Source: Aurantibacillus circumpalustris
Lineage (GTDB): Bacteria; Bacteroidota; Bacteroidia; B-17B0; Aurantibacillaceae
DNA length: 64,000 bases
Direction: 5' to 3'
Assembly (NCBI RefSeq): GCF_029625215.1
Contig: NZ_CP121197.1
Location: forward strand, 1,240,001 to 1,304,000
Positions 44,855 to 53,284 of this stretch are shown here, piece by piece. Position 1 is the first letter of the stretch. Every line of letters begins with the position of its first letter. Made by a program: the position numbers and the translations under genes. The notes below the pieces were generated by a model. It did no database searches. It was given only the letters and a program-made list of their open reading frames with translations, and was not told where the DNA came from.

Positions 44855-45316
44855 TTAATTCGGAAAATAAAAAAAATTATTCTCTCTCTCCAGTAAGCCA
44901 AAATTAACTGATACCAGCTTATTATTTTCAAAATAACAATCTAAGCCAGCCTCATCGAAACTGATGCGTTTTTCGCCCCACTTGTGCACTTCTGAGTCAC
45001 TTAAACCATATCCGTGTTCTTTCATGAGCTCAATAATTTCTTTCTCTTTAAGGGAGAATATGCGTATGTCAAACAAAAGCGTGTCTTTATTGTCGATTTC
45101 TACGCTGCAAAAGGACTGATCAGTATTGGTATTAAAAAAAAGTGAATACCCTTCATTCCAGTAATGATACACTAGTGAGTTATTATTGAGAATATCATCG
45201 GTTAAATTTTGAATTTCCTCAGGTTGGCCAAAAACCTCTACAGCCGTATCTTTATTGCTCCCGAAGGGCAGTGTGCAAAAACTTTTTAATAGAATTATTT
45301 GCGGCTTTTCGAACAT
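44855..45316 (-). CDS. Hypothetical protein, possibly immunity/SMI-like
   Basis: 153 residues, no signal peptide, alpha/beta composition. Motifs such as ALPFGS-like LPFGSNKDTAVEVFGQPEEI near the N-terminus and FNTNTDQSFCSVEIDN in the middle suggest a small cytoplasmic protein; sequences with a start like this are seen in unannotated bacterial proteins of similar size, but I cannot name a family. It stands alone between the MITE-like element and the tRNA promoter. The weak suggestion of an immunity-type fold is inference only. Confidence 0.6.
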   Translation of the reverse strand: MFEKPQIILLKSFCTLPFGSNKDTAVEVFGQPEEIQNLTDDILNNNSLVYHYWNEGYSLFFNTNTDQSFCSVEIDNKDTLLFDIRIFSLKEKEIIELMKEHGYGLSDSEVHKWGEKRISFDEAGLDCYFENNKLVSVNFGLLERENNFFYFPN

Positions 45317-45383
45317 ACAGGCTAAAATAGAAATTGTAGCATAGAAGAGGAAATATTTAATCGAAAAAAAAGTTGAAATTTAT

Positions 45384-45414
45384 TTTGAAAGTGACCAAAA
45401 GACTACTATATTTG
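45384..45414 (+). promoter_or_regulatory. Promoter of tRNA-Lys (Bacteroidota consensus)
   Basis: TTTG at 45384-45387, a 19-nt spacer, and TATATTTG at 45407-45414: an exact fit to TTTG-N19-TAnnTTTG. The start would be near 45420, at the base of a leader hairpin and about 90 nt before the tRNA. Confidence 0.8.
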
Positions 45415-45418
45415 CAAC

Positions 45419-45448
45419 CCGAATTAAAAGATATGTTTTTTAATTCGG
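45419..45448 (+). other. Leader hairpin upstream of tRNA-Lys
   Basis: CCGAATTAAAA at 45419-45429 is the perfect complement of 45438-45448, forming an 11-bp stem with an 8-nt loop right at the predicted 5' end of the tRNA precursor. It may protect or guide processing of the precursor by RNase P and other nucleases; no T-run follows, so termination is unlikely. Confidence 0.5.
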
Positions 45449-45512
45449 CCCGCACACGAAATGTCTCTGAATAAGAGGCGGTTCCTGCGAGAAGTGATAA
45501 TAAATCTTAAAT

Positions 45513-45585
45513 GATTCCGTAGCTCAGCTGGTAGAGCATTACACTTTTAATGTAGGGGTCCTGGGTTCGAATCCCAGCGGGATCA
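45513..45585 (+). tRNA. tRNA-Lys (anticodon UUU)
   Basis: 73 nt folding into a standard cloverleaf. The acceptor stem GATTCCG / CGGGATC has one T-G pair and discriminator A at 45585. The D-arm contains AGCTCAGCTGGTAGAGC, the anticodon loop is CTTTTAA with anticodon TTT, and the T-arm is CTGGG-TTCGAAT-CCCAG. CCA is not encoded. Together with the upstream promoter it is a single-gene tRNA unit ended by the hairpin at 45603. Confidence 0.97.
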
Positions 45586-45590
45586 CAGAA

Positions 45591-45715
45591 AATACAAAAT
45601 GTGCCAAGCTTTAGCTTGGCATTTTTGTTTTACGCGGAAGCGTCAAAAGCTTTGCTTTTGTAAGCGAAGGTGTAAAAACAAAAACGAGCCGCCTTAGCGG
45701 GGCGCATTTTGTATT
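45591..45715. repeat. Large palindromic element behind tRNA-Lys
   Basis: AATACAAAATG at 45591-45601 pairs perfectly with 45705-45715, extended by four more pairs (one wobble). Further inside, a T5-G-T4 tract at 45622-45631 pairs with the A-rich 45674-45684. Each arm contains its own hairpin (GCCAAGCT/AGCTTGGC at 45603-45620; CCGC/GCGG at about 45689-45700), and the centre has CAAAAGC-TTT-GCTTTTG at 45644-45660. The 125-bp segment can therefore form a branched cruciform. It overlaps the tRNA terminator. Confidence 0.6.
45603..45630 (+). terminator. Terminator of tRNA-Lys
   Basis: GCCAAGCT-TT-AGCTTGGC stem at 45603-45620 followed by A and a T-rich run. It is also the left-arm hairpin of the larger palindromic element. 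Confidence 0.85.
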
Positions 45716-45751
45716 ATGACCTTTGACATGCCCATTGGGATCAGCGAAGCT

Positions 45752-45767
45752 AATCCAGCGGGATCAC
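45752..45767. repeat. Copy of the tRNA-Lys 3' end
   Basis: AATCCAGCGGGATCAC repeats the 3' end of the tRNA (45569-45584) except for one missing C. It lies about 180 bp downstream of the tRNA end, beyond the palindromic element. Such copies can mark an attachment site or a duplication associated with insertion next to a tRNA. Confidence 0.6.
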
Positions 45768-45791
45768 TGGTTGAAAAACCAAAGCACATCA

Positions 45792-45833
45792 AAAAGCCTT
45801 CAAACTCAATAGTTTGGAGGCTTTTGTGTTTTT
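45792..45833. terminator. Rho-independent terminator
   Basis: 15-bp near-perfect stem (AAAAGCCTTCAAACT at 45792-45806 with 45811-45825, one wobble) and loop CAAT, followed by a T-rich stretch. It can work in either direction because A-runs flank the left side. Confidence 0.7.
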
Positions 45834-45958
45834 AGGCTATTCTGTAAAGTAATACAGTTGAAATGGATAAGTTTCAAAAGTTGGAGAGTAGAAAAGATAA
45901 TCTGAATTTAAAGATCATAAATTAACGCTCACTAAATGGAAGGGCGTTTGTTCTATTT

Positions 45959-46159
45959 ATGACAGAACACAAGGTTTATATTCTTTATGCCACAAAAAAG
46001 ATACTTGTATATTTCTTTGCAGCCCATAAAAAAATGTATAATGCTAAAAAAGGTGTTCTTCGTGTTCTTAACTCCATTCTTATTTACACTGTAAATCTTG
46101 CTGTTTTGTGGGTTGTATTAACTGTTTTAGGGGTTGTGACTCTTTTCACCCTTCACTAG
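45959..46159 (+). CDS. Possible small single-pass membrane protein
   Basis: 66 codons from the ATG at 45959, or 41 from the ATG at 46034. The C-terminal half (VLNSILIYTVNLAVLWVVLTVLGVVTLF) is one convincing membrane segment preceded by Lys-rich residues. There is no recognised family. The gene would lie alone between two terminator-like hairpins and the HMA protein gene. It may be a real small protein or chance; the clean hydrophobic helix is the only support. Confidence 0.3.
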   Translation: MTEHKVYILYATKKILVYFFAAHKKMYNAKKGVLRVLNSILIYTVNLAVLWVVLTVLGVVTLFTLH

Positions 46160-46206
46160 TTACGTTGTTATTTGCTTTGTGATAAGTAGGATTTAGTTCA
46201 GATTTA

Positions 46207-46575
46207 TCAAGATGGTTTTTTACAGCAATCGTCTAGTTTAGCAACCGCTTCCGGATCTGCTTTCACCTCATCTGCGTCAAAACCCAATTTTGAAATTTTT
46301 GTACGAACTTGCTCCAAGGTTATTTTACGTTCATCATAAGTAACCGTAATAATATTTGCTTTTGAATCAACACTGGTGTTTTTAATTCCTTTTTCATTGT
46401 ATAATTCTTTAAGTATACTTCCTCCACAACTTTCACAAATTTTGCAATGGTCACAATAGATAGTGGTTTTAATAACAGCCGTTTTAACTGGCTTTGTTTT
46501 TTGAGCAACTACTGAACCTACAAACAAAAGTGTCAATATAAGTGTAGTACTTATGCGTGAAAAATACTTCTTCAT
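46207..46575 (-). CDS. Exported heavy-metal-associated (HMA/MerP-like) domain protein
   Basis: 122 residues from the ATG at 46575. The frame extends further upstream, but this start gives a clean signal peptide (MKKYFSRISTTLILTLLFVGSVVAQ). An HMA-like fold follows: VKTAVIKTTIYCDHCKICESCGG, then IKNTSVDSKANIITVTYDERKITLEQVRTKISKLGFDADEV. The metal-binding loop CDHCKICESC carries four Cys rather than the classic CxxC pair, and the C-terminus ends DDCCKKPS with two more Cys. A periplasmic metal-binding or chaperone role (copper or similar) is inferred. Confidence 0.8.
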   Translation of the reverse strand: MKKYFSRISTTLILTLLFVGSVVAQKTKPVKTAVIKTTIYCDHCKICESCGGSILKELYNEKGIKNTSVDSKANIITVTYDERKITLEQVRTKISKLGFDADEVKADPEAVAKLDDCCKKPS

Positions 46576-46764
46576 GATTTTTAATTCTTTTAAGCGCAAA
46601 TTTACAAATTTTACTGCTTTAGTCTTGCAAAATCCGACGCGTAGATATACTATAAGGGCTAATAAACTTCTTTTCTGATGGTAGCATAACAAAGCAGTTT
46701 GTGTTTTCAAGACTTAAGAAATAGTTAGAGAGCAAATAACACTGTTGATTATAAAGAGTCCCCA

Positions 46765-46797
46765 TTAAAAAAGCCTTGAACAATATATCCAAGGCTT
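46765..46797 (-). terminator. Terminator of the PhoB/OmpR-type regulator gene
   Basis: Minus strand: AAGCCTTG (46797-46790) pairs with CAAGGCTT (46778-46771), followed by a T-run (the A-run at 46767-46772 on the plus strand). It lies 36 nt after the regulator stop. Confidence 0.8.
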
Positions 46798-46832
46798 GAG
46801 TTTGATAAATTTTTCTATTTATTACGTGCTGA

Positions 46833-47516
46833 TTAAAATTCGAATTTATATCCAACACCCTTTACAGTTTTAAAATAATCATCGCCAATTTTTTCACGCA
46901 GTTTACGAATGTGCACATCAATCGTGCGATCTCCAACTACCACTTCATCTCCCCACACTTGATCAAGAATATATTCGCGGGTAAAAACCTTTCCAGGTTT
47001 ACTGCTCAATAAAGCGAAGAGTTTGAATTCCTTTTTTGGAAGCGCAATTTCTACTTCATTTTTAAATACAGAATGTTTTTCCTTGTCAATACGCACATCA
47101 CCAAACTCTGCATTTGACTCAACGGCTGCTGCCGCTTGCAATCTTCTTAATAAAGCTTTTACGCGACTAATAAAAACACGTGGTTTAATTGGCTTGGTAA
47201 TGTAATCATCTGCACCCACTTCAAACCCTGCAATTTGTGTATAATCTTCGCTACGTGCCGTAAGAAAAGCTATGATAACATCTTGTAAACCTTTTTGTTC
47301 ACGAATTTCCCGACAGGTTTCAATCCCATCCATATCGGGCATCATAACGTCAAGTATAATTAAATGCGGAATTTCTTTTTTAGCAATCTCAATGGCGTCT
47401 TTACCATTATTTGCGGTTAAAATCTCGTAACCCTCTTTTTTCAAATTGTAGCCTAAAAACTCAACAATATCCGGCTCATCATCTACTAAAAGTATTTTAA
47501 ACGCTGAATTACTCAT
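46833..47516 (-). CDS. OmpR/PhoB-family response regulator
   Basis: 227 residues. The receiver is at 1-120 with D12/D13, phospho-acceptor D56 (LIILDVMMPDMDG) and the conserved Lys in DDYITKPIKP. A winged-helix DNA-binding domain is at about 130-227 (PKKEFKLFALLSSKPGKVFTREYILDQVWGD; RTIDVHIRKLREKIG; VKGVGYKFEF). All receiver residues are intact. It closely resembles PhoB-type regulators of Bacteroidota, but no kinase or phosphate-transport gene adjoins it, so naming it phoB would be a guess. It is divergent from the TonB receptor gene and may control it. Confidence 0.92.
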   Translation of the reverse strand: MSNSAFKILLVDDEPDIVEFLGYNLKKEGYEILTANNGKDAIEIAKKEIPHLIILDVMMPDMDGIETCREIREQKGLQDVIIAFLTARSEDYTQIAGFEVGADDYITKPIKPRVFISRVKALLRRLQAAAAVESNAEFGDVRIDKEKHSVFKNEVEIALPKKEFKLFALLSSKPGKVFTREYILDQVWGDEVVVGDRTIDVHIRKLREKIGDDYFKTVKGVGYKFEF

Positions 47517-47561
47517 AATACAAATTTATGTTACAAAATTAACAAAAACGCAAACGGTCTA

Positions 47562-47621
47562 AAGTTAACTTATTATTAAGTTATTCCACTAAAACAACAA
47601 TTAAGTTAAACTTTTGGTAAC
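47562..47621. promoter_or_regulatory. AT-rich repeats between the regulator and TonB receptor genes
   Basis: The divergent 163-bp gap contains AAGTTAAC (47562-47569), TTAAGTTA (47577-47584 and 47601-47608) and GGTAACAT (47616-47623). The same TTAAGTTAA core occurs at 53374-53382, upstream of the second regulator. These could be binding sites for the OmpR-type regulators encoded in this island. AT-rich sequence produces such matches easily, so this is tentative. Confidence 0.3.
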
Positions 47622-47679
47622 ATGAACTTTAAGTACGAATAATTTAGGATTGCGTTTTTTGCAGCATAAAATTAATAGC

Positions 47680-50583
47680 ATGCAAAAGTATTTTACAATT
47701 CTCTTTTTATTTTTTACAACTCTTTTACTGAGTCAAACAGGCAGAATTTCAGGAACGATTTTAGATTCTAAAACCGGTGAATCTCTACCAGGTGCAACCA
47801 TTTTAATTGAGGGAAGTACGCGTGGTGCTTCAGCTGACTTTGATGGGAATTTTTCAATTAACAACGTGCCCGCTGGTAAGGTAAACTTAGTCATTGCTTA
47901 TATATCTTACACAAGTAAAAAAATAGAAGGTGTTATTGTAGTCGCAAATGACGCGACAAGCGTAAATATTCAATTAGAGCCTTCAACCTCTCAAGATTTA
48001 ATGGAAGTGGAAGTTGTGGTGACATTAAACAAAGAGAATAATACTGCTTTAGTACTGCAACAAAAAAATAACGCTAGTGTAAGCGATGGTATAAGTGCAG
48101 AAACAATTAGAAGAACACCAGATAAAAACACCAGTGATGTATTGAAACGTGTGAGCGGCGCTAGTATTCAGGATAATAAATTTGCGGTTATACGTGGTTT
48201 AAATGAGCGTTATAATGCCGCTTATTTAAATGGGGCGCCGTTGCCAAGTTCTGAAAGTGATAGAAAAGCATTTGCCTTTGATATTTTTCCAAGTAATATG
48301 CTTGATAATTTAGTTATTACTAAAACGGCGCGACCAGATATGCCTGGTGAGTTTGCTGGCGGTATTATTGACGTGAGTACAAAAAGCATTCCTGAAAAAA
48401 ACTTCGTTTCACTTTCTTTGAGCAGTGGATATAACACGCAAACGACCTTTAAACAACAGTATTATTATAAAGGCGGAAAAACAGATTGGTTAGGTTATGA
48501 TGATGGAACGCGTAAAATGCCGGATGTTATTCCTTCGATAAAAGATTATCCAGACGTGGATAAAAAGGCGCAAGCAAAGCTTGCACAAGATGTAAATACA
48601 GGTGATTGGGGTACGTATAACAAAAAATTTTCGCCCAATAGCGCCCTTCAATTGGCTGCTGGTTACAATATTAAATACAAAGAGCGTGATTTTCTTGGAG
48701 TGCTGGCATCGCTGAGCTACAATAAAACGAACAGTTTTACAAAAGCGGTTAGGAATTCCATTTCCGATAACAACGATGTTAATCGCCCTTCTCAATTGGA
48801 TGCTGTCTTTAATGATGACACGTACTCTGAAAGTGTTTTAATAGGGGCGCTTTTGAATCTAACTTGCAAACTAAATTCAAATAACACCATAAGCTCCAAA
48901 AATTTATATAGTCTTAATTCTGAAGACAGAACCATTATTAGGTCAGGGGAAGGCAGTCTTCACGAACCAGAAAACGCAACGCTTTCTAAAACAAATGGAT
49001 TTTGGTATACCTCGAATAAAATTGCGTCGTCACAATTGATTGGCGATCATTATTTAAAGGCACTTAAAGTTAAAATTGCCTGGGTTGGTTCTTATAGTGA
49101 TGTAAAAAGGGAAGTGCCTGCTTTAAGACGTAATACATACAGCAGACTTAAAAACTCAACTAATCCTGATGACACCGTTTATAAAGCTTCTATATCCCCT
49201 AGCAGTGTTGGTAGTGATTATGGTGGATACATGTTTTGGTCGAACCTAAACGAAAGTAACAAGAGTATAAAGGCCGATATTACACGATCTTTTAAAATAT
49301 CCCCAAAAATAAACATAGAAGTTAAAGGTGGTGGATTTGGACAAGCGCGAAGCCGTGATTTTACAGCGCGTCAATTTGGCTACACTAAATATGAAGCAGC
49401 AGGGGTGGTTTTCACGCAAAGTCTAGTTGCCTTGGGTGATGGAGAAATTTTTAACAATCAAAACATGGGATTGATTGCTCCTGGCTCTGGAGGCTTTAAA
49501 CTAAACGAAGGAACTAAACCAAGAGATTCTTATTTGGCGAGCTCAAAATTAAACGCAGGTTACCTCATGGCTGATTTTAAGTATAATCAATGGTTTAGAG
49601 CTATTTTTGGAGCCAGAATCGAGTCTTATCATCAAACACTTGTGTATAAGGATGAACGTTATAAATTTAACGGTTTGGAAATAACAAAAGACACCACTGT
49701 TGTTGACATGCTTCCATCAGCGAATTTTATATTTTCATTAAACAGCAAACAGAACATTCGTGTAGGCTATTCTCAAACGCTGAACAGACCAGAATTTAGA
49801 GAACTTGCTCCTTTTGCCTTTTACGATTTTACAACTTTGTTTTTAACAACCGGTAACGACACTTTAAAAAGAGCCTTGATTAAAAATTACGATCTCCGTT
49901 ACGAAATTTACCCGGGCAGTGGTCAATTATTTTCTACTTCGGTTTTCTACAAACATTTTGATAGTCCTATTGAACAGGTTGCCAGTGTTAACAAAGATGA
50001 AATTACTTACATCAATGCACCAGAAGCCAAGTGTTATGGTTTTGAGTTGGAATACCGCATAATTCTTGGCACATTCATGAAAAATGATTCGTCTGCTGTT
50101 GGAAAAATACTAAATAATACTACTTTATTCTCCAATTTTGCTTACATAAAATCATCTGTAGATGTTTCCACGCAAAGTTCGATACGCCCAGGTTATCCAG
50201 GAACAAGAGCCTTACAAGGGCAATCTCCTTATTTATTTAATGCTGGCTTAATGTATGTTGATAATGATAAGGGTTATAGTTTGAGCGCAATTGTAAACCG
50301 TGTAGGGCAACGTATAAATGTGGTTGGAAATTATGAAGCGCAGTTGGATATTTGGGAAAGCGGCAGAACCGCGTTAGATTTACAAGTTTCTAAAAGTTTT
50401 TTCAAAAACAAATTAGAAGTGAGAATAACTGCTCGTGATGTTCTGGCTAAATGGCAACTACAATACTATTATAATAAAAAAGACCCTAACGCTAATTCTA
50501 GTTTAGATAAAAACAAAGACGATATTATTAGAACCATTCGGTATGGAACTACATATAGCTTTCAGCTAACCTACAAGTTCTAG
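47680..50583 (+). CDS. TonB-dependent outer-membrane receptor
   Basis: 967 residues from the ATG at 47680 (an upstream TTG in frame would lengthen the signal peptide unnaturally). Signal peptide to about 20, then a carboxypeptidase-regulatory-like domain (GRISGTILDSKTGESLPGATILIEGSTRGASADFDGNFSI) at about 21-110. The plug domain at about 125-245 includes IRRTPDKNTSDVLKRVSGASIQDNKFAVIRGLNERYNAAYLNGAPLPSSE, and the rest is the 22-stranded barrel ending in Phe (YSFQLTYKF). It would import a bulky ligand across the outer membrane with TonB energy. The neighbouring T9SS protein at 50891 could be a surface partner. The substrate is unknown; phosphate-related uptake is only inferred from the PhoB-type neighbour. 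Confidence 0.95.
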   Translation: MQKYFTILFLFFTTLLLSQTGRISGTILDSKTGESLPGATILIEGSTRGASADFDGNFSINNVPAGKVNLVIAYISYTSKKIEGVIVVANDATSVNIQLEPSTSQDLMEVEVVVTLNKENNTALVLQQKNNASVSDGISAETIRRTPDKNTSDVLKRVSGASIQDNKFAVIRGLNERYNAAYLNGAPLPSSESDRKAFAFDIFPSNMLDNLVITKTARPDMPGEFAGGIIDVSTKSIPEKNFVSLSLSSGYNTQTTFKQQYYYKGGKTDWLGYDDGTRKMPDVIPSIKDYPDVDKKAQAKLAQDVNTGDWGTYNKKFSPNSALQLAAGYNIKYKERDFLGVLASLSYNKTNSFTKAVRNSISDNNDVNRPSQLDAVFNDDTYSESVLIGALLNLTCKLNSNNTISSKNLYSLNSEDRTIIRSGEGSLHEPENATLSKTNGFWYTSNKIASSQLIGDHYLKALKVKIAWVGSYSDVKREVPALRRNTYSRLKNSTNPDDTVYKASISPSSVGSDYGGYMFWSNLNESNKSIKADITRSFKISPKINIEVKGGGFGQARSRDFTARQFGYTKYEAAGVVFTQSLVALGDGEIFNNQNMGLIAPGSGGFKLNEGTKPRDSYLASSKLNAGYLMADFKYNQWFRAIFGARIESYHQTLVYKDERYKFNGLEITKDTTVVDMLPSANFIFSLNSKQNIRVGYSQTLNRPEFRELAPFAFYDFTTLFLTTGNDTLKRALIKNYDLRYEIYPGSGQLFSTSVFYKHFDSPIEQVASVNKDEITYINAPEAKCYGFELEYRIILGTFMKNDSSAVGKILNNTTLFSNFAYIKSSVDVSTQSSIRPGYPGTRALQGQSPYLFNAGLMYVDNDKGYSLSAIVNRVGQRINVVGNYEAQLDIWESGRTALDLQVSKSFFKNKLEVRITARDVLAKWQLQYYYNKKDPNANSSLDKNKDDIIRTIRYGTTYSFQLTYKF

Positions 50584-50587
50584 TAAA

Positions 50588-50625
50588 ATAAAGTCTCACT
50601 ATCATTCAGTGTGACTTTATTTTTT
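50588..50625 (+). terminator. Terminator of the TonB receptor gene
   Basis: ATAAAGTC-T-CACT / AGTG-T-GACTTTAT stem (50588-50600 with 50608-50620) with one internal mismatch, then a T-run. The remaining 50626-50890 gap holds a CTCTGTG/CGCAGAG-type repeat pair (about 50745 and 50797) and a weak promoter-like CAACTTTG at 50849-50856. Confidence 0.8.
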
Positions 50626-50890
50626 AATCTCAATGAATTAACAATTCTATCAAAACCGCCGTGTTTTGTTAAATTTTATAGCTATTTCTTTTCGCAGCCC
50701 TTAAGCGGCGTTTCTCGTGATATCATAGGTTCTGATTCAATCATTGTCTCTGTGTGTTAATTCTTCCCACGGTGCATCGTAACCTTTACATAACGCAGAG
50801 GTAATTGTTATTTAATTTTTGTTTAACGCCTAGAACACCTTAGCGCACCAACTTTGCAGTAGAAAATTAAATCAATTAAAATTAAATCAA

Positions 50891-52834
50891 ATGAAAAAAA
50901 GTTTATTTACCGCGGTTGCCGCAATAACTTTAGCAAGTTCTTTTGCGCAAAACCTATTTCTTGAAAAAACATGTTACCGCGGAGCATTTGCTCCAGCGCC
51001 AACTGCAATGTGGACAGACGGCTGGGCCGAATGGGATCCTCAAAATAAAGTGTATCCTGCTCCAACCGTTACTGTTAATGCAAATATCACAACCAATACA
51101 ACATGGACTGCAGGTCAAACCTATTTGTTACAAGGCCCTATTTATGTAACTGGTAATTCTATATTAACTATTCCTGCTGGTGTTGTTGTTAAAGGACAAA
51201 GCGGTGCTGGTGGATCTGGTTTATTTATTACTAAAGGATCTAAACTAATTGCTGTTGGTACCGCAACAAGTCCAATTGTTTTTACTTCAGACCAACCTAT
51301 TGGTAGCAGAGCTCCTGGTGATTGGGGGGGCATTATCCTTATGGGTAAGGGCGCTATTAATAGCCCTAATGGCATCAACAACATCGAAGGAATTGCTGCA
51401 TCCTCTTTAACAGAATATGGTGGAGGTACTAGTCCTGATGACAATGATAATTCAGGTGACTTACAATATGTGCGTATTGAATTTGGTGGATATATTTATG
51501 CGCCAGATAAGGAGATTAACGGTTTAACCATTGGTGGTGTTGGTCGTGGTACAACAATTGATCACGTACAATGTTCATTTACAAACGACGATTCTTTTGA
51601 GTGGTTTGGTGGTGCAGTTAATTGCAAGCATTTAATCGCTTACCGTGGTGTAGATGATGATTTTGATACTGACTTTGGTTTCAGAGGAACCGTTCAATTT
51701 TGTTTAGGTGTTCGTGACCCGAACCTAGCCGACCCAACTTACGCAAATACCTCAGGAGCTTCTACTTCAGAAGGTTTTGAATCTGATAATGATGGTAGCG
51801 GTTCTACAGCTACTCCACAAACAGGTGCTATTTTCTCAAATGTAACTGATATTGGTCCATTAAGAGGTGTTCTCACAGCAACTTGTCATCCAGGTTTCCG
51901 TCGTGGGGCTCGTATCCGTAGAAATTCAGCTTTAAAAATTGTTAACTCTATACTTATGGACCACAAAACACGTGGTGTATATATTGATGGCGCTTTGAGC
52001 GAAGGAAACGCTACTTCAGGTTCTTTAGTATTTAAAAACAATATCCTTGCTGGTTACGGTCAACGCGCTACAGAAGTTGGAAGTGGTAGTACTTTTAACG
52101 CTAACTCATGGGTAGCTGCAAATGCAAATGATACATTACTTTCTAGTTTAAATATTCTAGCAAATCCATATAGCTGGACAGCTCCAGATTTTCGTCCGAC
52201 TGCTGGTTCAATTGCTTTATCTAATGCAAGTTTTACTGACGCTGCAATTGCTGCTGCAACCAAGCCTTACACGTCAACTGTTGTTGCAACTATACCACAA
52301 GTAGTATGTATCGGTAACGGTGTTACTGTTATCCCTGCTAATTTTGTTGCAAGTACAACACTTGAACCAATATATTGTTCTCTTTCTTGGAGCGTTTCTC
52401 CTGGTGTTACTATTTCAAGTTCTACTGCGATCAATCCTTCATTTACAATCTCTACTGTTGGTACTTTCAGCGTTTATTTAATTGTAGCTGATGCAAATGG
52501 AAATCAAACATCAATGACTTCGATTACAACAAATACTTGTTCAGACGTTTCTGTTAAAGAAATTGCTAACAGAATTGGCGCAGTGAGTTTATATCCAAAT
52601 CCAACTAAAGATGCAGCAACTTTGCTAGTGAATACACAAAACGCCGCTTCATTAAATGTAAATGTTTATGATATCACTGGTAAGTTAGTTTTAAGTCCAG
52701 TGCAAAATACAACACTTAACACTGGTGAAAATAAATTTGCACTTGATACGCAAAATTTACAAAACGGTATTTACTTTGTAACATTAACTAGCTCTAAGGG
52801 TAAAGAAACTGTTAAATTAGTAGTGAATAAATAA
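50891..52834 (+). CDS. T9SS-secreted protein, beta-helix-like
   Basis: 647 residues: signal peptide at about 1-19 (MKKSLFTAVAAITLASSFAQ). A long region (about 40-470) has Gly/Asn-rich turns and motifs LTIPAGVVVKGQSGAGGSGLFITKGSKLIAVGTATSPIVFTSDQ, GDWGGIILMGKGAIN and YVRIEFGGYIYAPDKEINGLTIGGVGRGTTIDHVQ, consistent with a parallel beta-helix. A short Ig-like part and a type A T9SS domain follow (LYPNPTKDAATLLV...LQNGIYFVTL...TVKLVVNK). This family is commonly found next to TonB receptors in Bacteroidota. The gene follows the receptor by 307 nt with its own weak promoter. A ligand-capturing surface role is inferred. Confidence 0.88.
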   Translation: MKKSLFTAVAAITLASSFAQNLFLEKTCYRGAFAPAPTAMWTDGWAEWDPQNKVYPAPTVTVNANITTNTTWTAGQTYLLQGPIYVTGNSILTIPAGVVVKGQSGAGGSGLFITKGSKLIAVGTATSPIVFTSDQPIGSRAPGDWGGIILMGKGAINSPNGINNIEGIAASSLTEYGGGTSPDDNDNSGDLQYVRIEFGGYIYAPDKEINGLTIGGVGRGTTIDHVQCSFTNDDSFEWFGGAVNCKHLIAYRGVDDDFDTDFGFRGTVQFCLGVRDPNLADPTYANTSGASTSEGFESDNDGSGSTATPQTGAIFSNVTDIGPLRGVLTATCHPGFRRGARIRRNSALKIVNSILMDHKTRGVYIDGALSEGNATSGSLVFKNNILAGYGQRATEVGSGSTFNANSWVAANANDTLLSSLNILANPYSWTAPDFRPTAGSIALSNASFTDAAIAAATKPYTSTVVATIPQVVCIGNGVTVIPANFVASTTLEPIYCSLSWSVSPGVTISSSTAINPSFTISTVGTFSVYLIVADANGNQTSMTSITTNTCSDVSVKEIANRIGAVSLYPNPTKDAATLLVNTQNAASLNVNVYDITGKLVLSPVQNTTLNTGENKFALDTQNLQNGIYFVTLTSSKGKETVKLVVNK

Positions 52835-52852
52835 ATTTAATTAACTTTTCTT

Positions 52853-52883
52853 AAAAACGCCTGCTACATTAGCAGGCGTTTTT
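52853..52883 (+). terminator. Strong terminator behind the T9SS gene
   Basis: Perfect 14-bp stem AAAAACGCCTGCTA (52853-52866) with 52870-52883, loop CAT, T-run included in the stem end. It ends only 5 nt before the next start codon at 52889. Confidence 0.9.
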
Positions 52884-52888
52884 AGTTT

Positions 52889-53284
52889 ATGACAGAAAAG
52901 AAAATCAATTTTGCCTTGGGTAGAATTAAGGCTTGTAAAACCAATAAGTGCCCTCTGGAAGCACTTATTAGAAGCTATCATTTAAATATAGATTTACTTA
53001 AGTTTATTTTTGTTCGCGCGGTACCTGGCTACGAATTAGAGAATAAGAAAGTTAAAGTGATAGTTGCAGAGTTTTTAAAAGAACTCGATAACAATATGGC
53101 CTTAAAAACCTTCATAAATAAACGCTCAATTAAATCATTAAAACCCTGGCTTTCAAAAATGGATCTTTTTTTTAAAAGCCTTAAACTCGGACAACAAAAA
53201 AACATAGCTTCTTTGCAAGATGAAACCGAGAAAATATTCGGCATCCTTAAAATTTCTACAAACAAATTATTTGTAAAAAAGTAG
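52889..53284 (+). CDS. Hypothetical helical protein directly behind a terminator
   Basis: 131 residues, mostly alpha-helical, Lys-rich, no signal peptide, no TM and no recognised family. It contains CKTNKCPLEALIRSYHL near the N-terminus and several Leu/Lys heptad-like stretches (LLKFIFVRAVPGYELENKKVKVIVAEFLKELDNN). It begins 5 nt after a strong terminator, so it must be expressed by read-through or from a promoter inside the hairpin. It lies just upstream of the degenerate OmpR-type regulator (147-nt gap). Its placement in the regulatory island may be meaningful; the function is not predictable. Confidence 0.6.
   Translation: MTEKKINFALGRIKACKTNKCPLEALIRSYHLNIDLLKFIFVRAVPGYELENKKVKVIVAEFLKELDNNMALKTFINKRSIKSLKPWLSKMDLFFKSLKLGQQKNIASLQDETEKIFGILKISTNKLFVKK

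Noticed and set aside
46833-47516. Naming this regulator phoB
   Set aside because: No phoR-type kinase or phosphate-transport gene adjoins it; OmpR-family members are too similar to assign by sequence alone.
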